Of a stretch of DNA of 7,433 nucleotides, positions 5,358 to 7,433 are shown piece by piece. A program made the translations under genes and the position numbers. Below the pieces are notes generated by a model. That model was given only the letters and a program-made list of their open reading frames with translations. It was not told where the DNA came from and searched no databases. The DNA is from an uncultured Collinsella sp. (GTDB lineage Bacteria > Actinomycetota > Coriobacteriia > Coriobacteriales > Coriobacteriaceae), in NCBI GenBank assembly GCA_934654765.1, contig CAKUGX010000096.1:1-7433 (forward strand). Reading direction: 5' to 3'. Every line of letters starts with the position of its first letter. Within the stretch, counting starts at the first letter, position 1.

Positions 5358-6848
5358 CTAATCGTTGAGTAGTACCTCGTACATAGGACGGAACACCGAA
5401 TCTTCTTTGGCATGCAGCGAATGCACCGGCTTCCACTCGTTTTCGTCAATTACCATATGAATGTGGTTCTCAGCGGTATAGGGGTCCCATGGTGCCTTGC
5501 CCTCAACAAACGGTTTGCCCGTCTTCGCAAAGCTGAACCACGCATCGTTCATTTCATCCGCGAGATGCGCTGGAGGATTGTCACCCGTAAACATCAGACC
5601 ACTCGCGGTATCAAGATTCTTGAAAACGAACGGCACCTCGATTGCGTGGCAAGAACCCATTCCCTCGACACGAGATTTATAACGGAACAAATAGTTGTAC
5701 ACGGGCTTAAACGCCGACTGCTCTTCAGCCATAAGGTCGGTGCCGACAAAGAAACCGGTTGAGTTCATAAAATTGGTGTAATTCTCGGCAAAATCGCGCT
5801 CAGGCCATGCCTCTCGATATGCCTGCTCCCAGTAATCAATATCAATCTGATCATCAAAATGAATCGGGAATTGGCCGTGCCAGAATCCGGGAAGGTCATC
5901 GAAGTAGAAATGGAAATACGTAAACTCGTCCTCGGTACACCCAATCATAATATCGATATCCTTGGCTGCGCCCTCCGCCCAGGCCTTCATCGGCTTTTTA
6001 GGAAGGAAAGTACCGTCGCAAACCGGCGAGAAAATTAGCGACACTTCGTAAGTATGACGATCGCACCACACCTGCATGCCCTCAATGAGCTCGTCTGCCG
6101 ACTTCGCCAAGAGATCTTGGGCGGTTTTGCATCCCATGATTTCGGCGAACTCCCGAGCAAAGTGCTCGCCGCGCTCACGGGTCTTATAAAGCTGGATAGG
6201 GCCGGATTCCAAAATCGCACGTTGGAAATACTTATTTGCCTCTGGCAAAATGGATAGAAGAGCCTGGCTGGAAGAACCTGCCGACTCACCGAAAAGCGTA
6301 ACGCAATTGGGGTCACCGCCGAAGGCGGAAATATTCTCATGCACCCACTCGAGCGCGCGGATTTGATCAAGAATGGCAAGATAACCAGCCTCTTTGTAAT
6401 CCTCCCCACCCGGCAGGCAATCGAGCAGCAGCGATCCAAACAAGTTCAGACGGTAGTTAATCGAAACAATAACGACATCCTTCGCTGCCGCAAAATTGGA
6501 GCCGTTATATAGCGGGTCGGCAGATCCGCCTGAGAAGTAGGCACCTCCATGGATATACACCATGACAGGAAGGTTCTTGCGCTCGTGTCCCCTGACCCAC
6601 ACGTTAAGGCTCAGGCAATCCTCCCCCTGCTCATGAAGCGAAGCGAGTTCGACTTCATCGATAAACTGCCTGGCAGAATGCCCGAATTCCACGCATTCAA
6701 TTTCCTCATCGGAATCGTCAAGGCGCTCGGGGGCACGCCAGCGAAGATCACCTACCGGTTGCTTTGCATAGGGGATGCCCAAAAATGCTTCAACCCCGTT
6801 ATCGAGCGTCTTGCCCGAAACTATGCCCGTCCTAGTCTTGACCTTCAT
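5358..6848 (-). CDS. Type-B carboxylesterase (alpha/beta hydrolase, PnbA-like)
   Basis: A complete 496-residue member of the carboxylesterase/cholinesterase family, close in length to Bacillus subtilis p-nitrobenzyl esterase. It hydrolyses carboxylic esters to acid plus alcohol. Visible motifs, in order: FLGIPYAKQPVGDLRW (22-37), EDCLSLNVW (76-84), oxyanion-hole HGGAYFSGG (100-108), nucleophile elbow GESAGS (187-192) with Ser189, acid residue Glu308 in GCTEDEFTYF (303-312), and catalytic His401 in GSCHAIEVPFVF. The spacing of Ser189, Glu308 and His401 is almost that recalled for PnbA (189/310/399). No signal peptide or membrane segment is seen, so it is cytoplasmic. The acid motif has Phe309 where Gly is usual after the Glu. 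ATG 6848 has AAGGA at 6 bases. It heads a unit with MFS-B and perhaps MFS-A and lies divergent from a MerR regulator, suggesting substrate-induced uptake and hydrolysis of an ester compound. The natural substrate (plant, host or drug ester) is not deducible. Confidence 0.95.
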   Translation of the reverse strand: MKVKTRTGIVSGKTLDNGVEAFLGIPYAKQPVGDLRWRAPERLDDSDEEIECVEFGHSARQFIDEVELASLHEQGEDCLSLNVWVRGHERKNLPVMVYIHGGAYFSGGSADPLYNGSNFAAAKDVVIVSINYRLNLFGSLLLDCLPGGEDYKEAGYLAILDQIRALEWVHENISAFGGDPNCVTLFGESAGSSSQALLSILPEANKYFQRAILESGPIQLYKTRERGEHFAREFAEIMGCKTAQDLLAKSADELIEGMQVWCDRHTYEVSLIFSPVCDGTFLPKKPMKAWAEGAAKDIDIMIGCTEDEFTYFHFYFDDLPGFWHGQFPIHFDDQIDIDYWEQAYREAWPERDFAENYTNFMNSTGFFVGTDLMAEEQSAFKPVYNYLFRYKSRVEGMGSCHAIEVPFVFKNLDTASGLMFTGDNPPAHLADEMNDAWFSFAKTGKPFVEGKAPWDPYTAENHIHMVIDENEWKPVHSLHAKEDSVFRPMYEVLLND

Positions 6849-6889
6849 TGCTTGTCCTTCCTCACAATTAAGATGCTAGATCGATATGG

Positions 6890-6920
6890 TTTAAGCTAGC
6901 TGGCTTGAAGCCATCTTAAA
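6890..6920. promoter_or_regulatory. Dyad at the esterase transcription start region
   Basis: TGGCTTGAAGCCA (6901-6913) is a perfect 6+1+6 inverted repeat. It is enclosed by TTTAAG (6890-6895) and CTTAAA (6915-6920), a second pair of arms with unequal spacers of 5 and 1 bases. It lies just downstream of, and touches, the candidate -10 of the esterase promoter, so it would span the transcription start. A bound protein here would be expected to repress. Alternatively it forms a hairpin near the 5' end of the esterase mRNA. Confidence 0.45.
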
Positions 6921-6943
6921 ATTTGGAGAAAGTCAAAGGTCAA
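6913..6943 (-). promoter_or_regulatory. Candidate MerR-type promoter of the esterase unit
   Basis: On the minus strand TTGACC (6943-6938) and TAAGAT (6918-6913) are separated by 19 bp, 65 bases before the esterase start. A 19-bp spacer is too long for efficient ordinary sigma-70 use and is the hallmark of promoters that MerR-family activators untwist. The spacer region holds an imperfect dyad ACCTTTG, 8 bases, CAAATTT, in the place where MerR operators sit. The divergent gene at 7094 encodes a MerR-family protein, which supports the reading. The dyad is imperfect (5 of 7 positions). Confidence 0.5.
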
Positions 6944-7042
6944 CGACGTGTTTCAATGGAATACCAACTGGAAACCAGGCGCTTAATACCGTTCACCTCG
7001 TCAAAACGACCGCTTGCCCGACAATGACGGTGCAACAAACAT

Positions 7043-7048
7043 TAGAAT
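7043..7048 (+). promoter_or_regulatory. Possible -10 element for the MerR gene
   Basis: TAGAAT lies 45 bases before the MerR ATG. No convincing -35 is found 16-18 bp upstream. Just downstream, CTCCAAGGTTTTGAG (7051-7065) forms an imperfect dyad, CTCnAA with TTnGAG. Confidence 0.25.
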
Positions 7049-7067
7049 AGCTCCAAGGTTTTGAGTG

Positions 7068-7077
7068 GCCCTAGGGC
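7068..7077. promoter_or_regulatory. Perfect 10-bp palindrome before the MerR ribosome binding site
   Basis: GCCCTAGGGC sits 4 bases before the GGAAGG ribosome binding site of the MerR gene. As RNA it would need a loop of at least three bases, leaving a stem of only three pairs, so a DNA site for a dimeric protein, such as for autoregulation, seems likelier than an RNA hairpin. Function is inferred only from position. Confidence 0.35.
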
Positions 7078-7093
7078 AGTCGGAAGGTGTGAC

Positions 7094-7433
7094 ATGGAAC
7101 GCGAGTTTTCCCTTAATATCAAGCAGACGGCCGGCCTCTACGGCGTAAGCGCAGACACCCTTCGCTATTACGAGTCAATTGGTCTAGTTGCCCCAAAGCG
7201 CGGAGCGAATGCCTACCGTGAATACAGGAAGGACGATTTCGGCAGGCTTAACATCATCATGTCAATGCTCAACATGAATTACACGCTTAGCGAAATCAGG
7301 TCTTTCCTAGACAACCATTCACTCGAAACAAGCTTTGAGCTGTTCAGCAACGAACTTGACAGCATCGACGCAGCCATTGCAAAGCTATCGCAACGGCGCC
7401 GAAAGATCGAGCATTGCATGCAAAATATATCCA
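7094..7433 (+). CDS. MerR-family transcriptional regulator (3'-truncated by window)
   Basis: The first 113 codons of a MerR-family regulator; the end lies beyond the window. The N-terminus MEREFSLNIKQTAGLYGVSADTLRYYESIGLV shows the helix-turn-helix with the family signature TLRYYESIGL at residues 22-31. Wing residues RGANAYREYRKDDFGRL (36-52) follow, then a second helical segment LSEIRSFLD (65-73) and a charged dimerisation coiled coil from about residue 84 (ELDSIDAAIAKLSQRRRKIEHC). The effector domain, which decides what the protein senses, is not visible. Cys108 is the only cysteine seen, so a metal-site assignment is not supported. ATG 7094 has GGAAGG at 6 bases. The gene is divergent from the esterase unit across 245 bp, the usual arrangement of a MerR regulator and its target. 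It is probably an activator of the esterase promoter with the 19-bp spacer (inference). Confidence 0.93.
   Translation, partial: MEREFSLNIKQTAGLYGVSADTLRYYESIGLVAPKRGANAYREYRKDDFGRLNIIMSMLNMNYTLSEIRSFLDNHSLETSFELFSNELDSIDAAIAKLSQRRRKIEHCMQNIS

Noticed and set aside
5412..5762. Plus-strand open frame of 116 codons opposite the esterase
   Set aside because: It lies wholly antisense to conserved esterase sequence and its translation shows no domain features.
6035..6439. Minus-strand 134-codon frame inside the esterase
   Set aside because: It is a shifted frame within the catalytic-domain coding region, with Cys/Arg/Ser-rich nonsense composition.
6549..6899. Plus-strand open frame opposite the start of the esterase, ending in the control region
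   Set aside because: It overlaps the conserved HGG and EDCLSLNVW coding region; the translation is not protein-like.
6968..6978. Small inverted repeat CTGGAAACCAG as an operator
   Set aside because: Four-base arms with a 3-base spacer are expected by chance in 245 bp, and the position fits neither promoter.
1..7433. Mobile element, CRISPR array, tRNA or toxin-antitoxin system
   Set aside because: No transposase or integrase motifs, terminal repeats, spaced repeat arrays or cloverleaf-like segments were seen on either strand.

Overview
The window looks like a chromosomal segment of a Coriobacteriia-type actinobacterium, possibly a Collinsella relative from the gut. This rests on the family style of the proteins (short HinT, 'SGYRW' MFS carriers, compact LysR and MerR regulators) and on a mixed GC content that is clearly higher in the HIT gene. 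It is recognition by eye, not a search result, and the genus is uncertain. No mobile element, RNA gene or CRISPR array was seen.

Layout. Six genes run right to left on the minus strand, and a seventh, cut by the right edge, runs left to right. From right to left: a MerR-family regulator (from 7094, +, truncated at 7433); a divergent control region of 245 bp (6849-7093); a type-B carboxylesterase (5358-6848, -); two tandem, clearly paralogous MFS transporters, MFS-B (4063-5280, -) and MFS-A (2766-3986, -); a HIT/HinT nucleotide hydrolase (2279-2614, -); a LysR-family regulator (1347-2237, -); and an unrelated-looking MFS transporter, MFS-C (67-1227, -), followed by a strong intrinsic terminator at the left edge (1-32).

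How the genes may work together. The esterase has a complete Ser189/Glu308/His401 triad and no signal peptide, so it should act in the cytoplasm. The two carriers beside it could import an ester or export a hydrolysis product. The divergent MerR regulator sits opposite a candidate esterase promoter (TTGACC, 19 bp, TAAGAT) whose long spacer is the architecture MerR-family activators act on. A GC-rich hairpin with a T-tract lies between MFS-B and MFS-A, 18 bases behind the MFS-B stop and about 20 bases before the MFS-A start. The two paralogues are therefore probably not expressed equally. I read the unit as esterase plus MFS-B, with MFS-A reached by read-through, conditional antitermination or a local promoter.

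The left half is a second unit: HIT, then LysR 41 bp downstream, then MFS-C after 119 bp. HIT is probably a housekeeping gene. LysR and MFS-C look like a regulator and efflux-type transporter pair. The substrates of all three transporters and of the esterase cannot be told from sequence alone.
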